A stretch of DNA of 64,000 nucleotides, taken from JAICXG01 sp036494545 (lineage in GTDB: Bacteria; Verrucomicrobiota; Verrucomicrobiia; Chthoniobacterales; UBA10450). Position 1 is the stretch's first letter. Each line of letters starts with the position of its first letter. The stretch spans positions 372,001 to 436,000 of the forward strand of contig DASXOB010000016.1 of assembly GCA_036494545.1 (NCBI GenBank). Direction: 5' to 3'. This document shows positions 63,493 to 64,000 of the stretch, piece by piece. Position numbers and translations under genes: made by a program. Under the pieces are notes generated by a model. It had not been told where the DNA came from and made no database searches. It worked only from the letters and a program-made list of their open reading frames with translations.

Positions 63493-64000
63493 TTACTCCA
63501 CATAGCCGAGAGCTTGCAGGCGCTCCTCGACTTTGGCCGATTCTTCTTCGGTGTAGCCGGTCGAACGATCGTTTCCCGTGATGCCAGAAGCGGCGCCGGA
63601 CCGGATCGGATGGGTGGCAAGAAACTCAGGCCGGAACGCATCGACCAGGACGTGGCCATCCATATCTTCAGGAACCGACACCCCAAGCGAGTGCAGAATG
63701 GTTGGAGCAATGTCGATGAGACGAGGTTTTTTGATTTCAGCGCCTGCTTGGAAGACCGGCGAGCGCGCAACCAGAATGCCGTCGAGGCGATGGGTGCCAC
63801 CCCATTCGGAAACGTCCGAAGGTTTGTGCTCGCGAATAACAAGCGCAGGTTTGTGGCTATCCTCAGGAAAACTGGGCTGGGTGGAAAAAAGGCTGTTCTC
63901 GCTCCACCAATCGAGAATAAGGTCGGCGCCTTCGTTGGCGAAGGGGCCGTGGAAGATTTCATTGCGGCGATAAATCCGATTGATCACAGGCTCACCCGTT
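63493..64000 (-). CDS. Alkaline phosphatase-superfamily (type I phosphodiesterase/sulfatase-like) protein, partial
   Basis: The frame is open to the right edge, so the N-terminus is outside the window; about 169 residues are visible. TGEPVINRIYRRNEIFHGPF is typical of the type I phosphodiesterase/nucleotide pyrophosphatase group. WGGTHRLDGILVARSP holds a metal-binding His, and LIDIAPTILHSLGVSVPEDM is shared with sulfatases. Substrate unknown; removal of phosphate, phosphodiester or sulfate groups from the glycan is inferred from context. First visible gene of the minus-strand operon. Confidence 0.78.
   Translation of the reverse strand, partial: TGEPVINRIYRRNEIFHGPFANEGADLILDWWSENSLFSTQPSFPEDSHKPALVIREHKPSDVSEWGGTHRLDGILVARSPVFQAGAEIKKPRLIDIAPTILHSLGVSVPEDMDGHVLVDAFRPEFLATHPIRSGAASGITGNDRSTGYTEEESAKVEERLQALGYVE

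Overview
The window looks like a chromosomal segment of a GC-rich, Gram-negative bacterium. I infer Verrucomicrobiota, possibly a soil lineage near Chthoniobacterales. The reasons are the mix of SufCBD, PyrR-PyrB-PyrC, a class II aldolase, a COG4586-type ABC ATPase, a Mrp ATPase and large envelope-polysaccharide loci, together with outer-membrane proteins (Wza-like, TolC-like, beta-barrel). No rRNA, tRNA, CRISPR array, transposase or phage gene was found.

Layout. (1) 0-9.4 kb: a lantibiotic-dehydratase (LanB)-like gene that runs off the left edge, a receiver-histidine kinase hybrid, a ketosynthase-like protein lacking both catalytic histidines, two overlapping NtrB-like sensor kinases, and a class II fructose-bisphosphate aldolase. 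(2) 9.5-31.7 kb: a large exopolysaccharide locus with a beta-barrel protein, Wza-like exporter, Wzz/tyrosine autokinase, Wzx-like flippase, eleven glycosyltransferases, a Wzy/ligase-like polymerase, asparagine synthetase, acetyltransferase and methyltransferase. A candidate sigma-54 promoter with an upstream dyad precedes it. (3) 31.7-46.6 kb: housekeeping genes asnS, a degenerate receiver protein, xseB-dxs, an orphan ABC ATPase, mrp, pyrR-pyrB-pyrC, a CBS protein, sufC-sufB-sufD and a sugar-phosphate nucleotidyltransferase. (4) 46.6-64 kb: an accessory region. It holds a stand-alone adenylation enzyme whose specificity residues resemble free-standing prolyl ligases, divergent from a flavoprotein carrying halogenase motifs. 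Next comes a sulfotransferase / secreted glycosidase-like / sulfotransferase trio. Last is an eight-gene overlapping operon on the minus strand: phosphodiesterase/sulfatase-like, acetyltransferase, GT4, HlyD-like, TolC-like, flippase, TPR membrane protein, and a very large GT39-like fusion.

How the parts fit. Regions 2 and 4 each encode assembly and export of a surface glycan. Region 4 adds sulfation and possibly a halogenated amino-acid-derived group. The kinases of region 1 are candidates to control region 2 through sigma-54, although no NtrC-type regulator is in the window.

The strongest unexplained pattern is a dispersed octamer, CGTTAGGC. By hand count it occurs 37 times on the two strands together. 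It is dense at 0.7-9 kb and 19.5-44.2 kb, nearly absent at 9-19.5 kb and fully absent from 44.2 kb to the end. It therefore divides the window into blocks that match the housekeeping/accessory boundaries.
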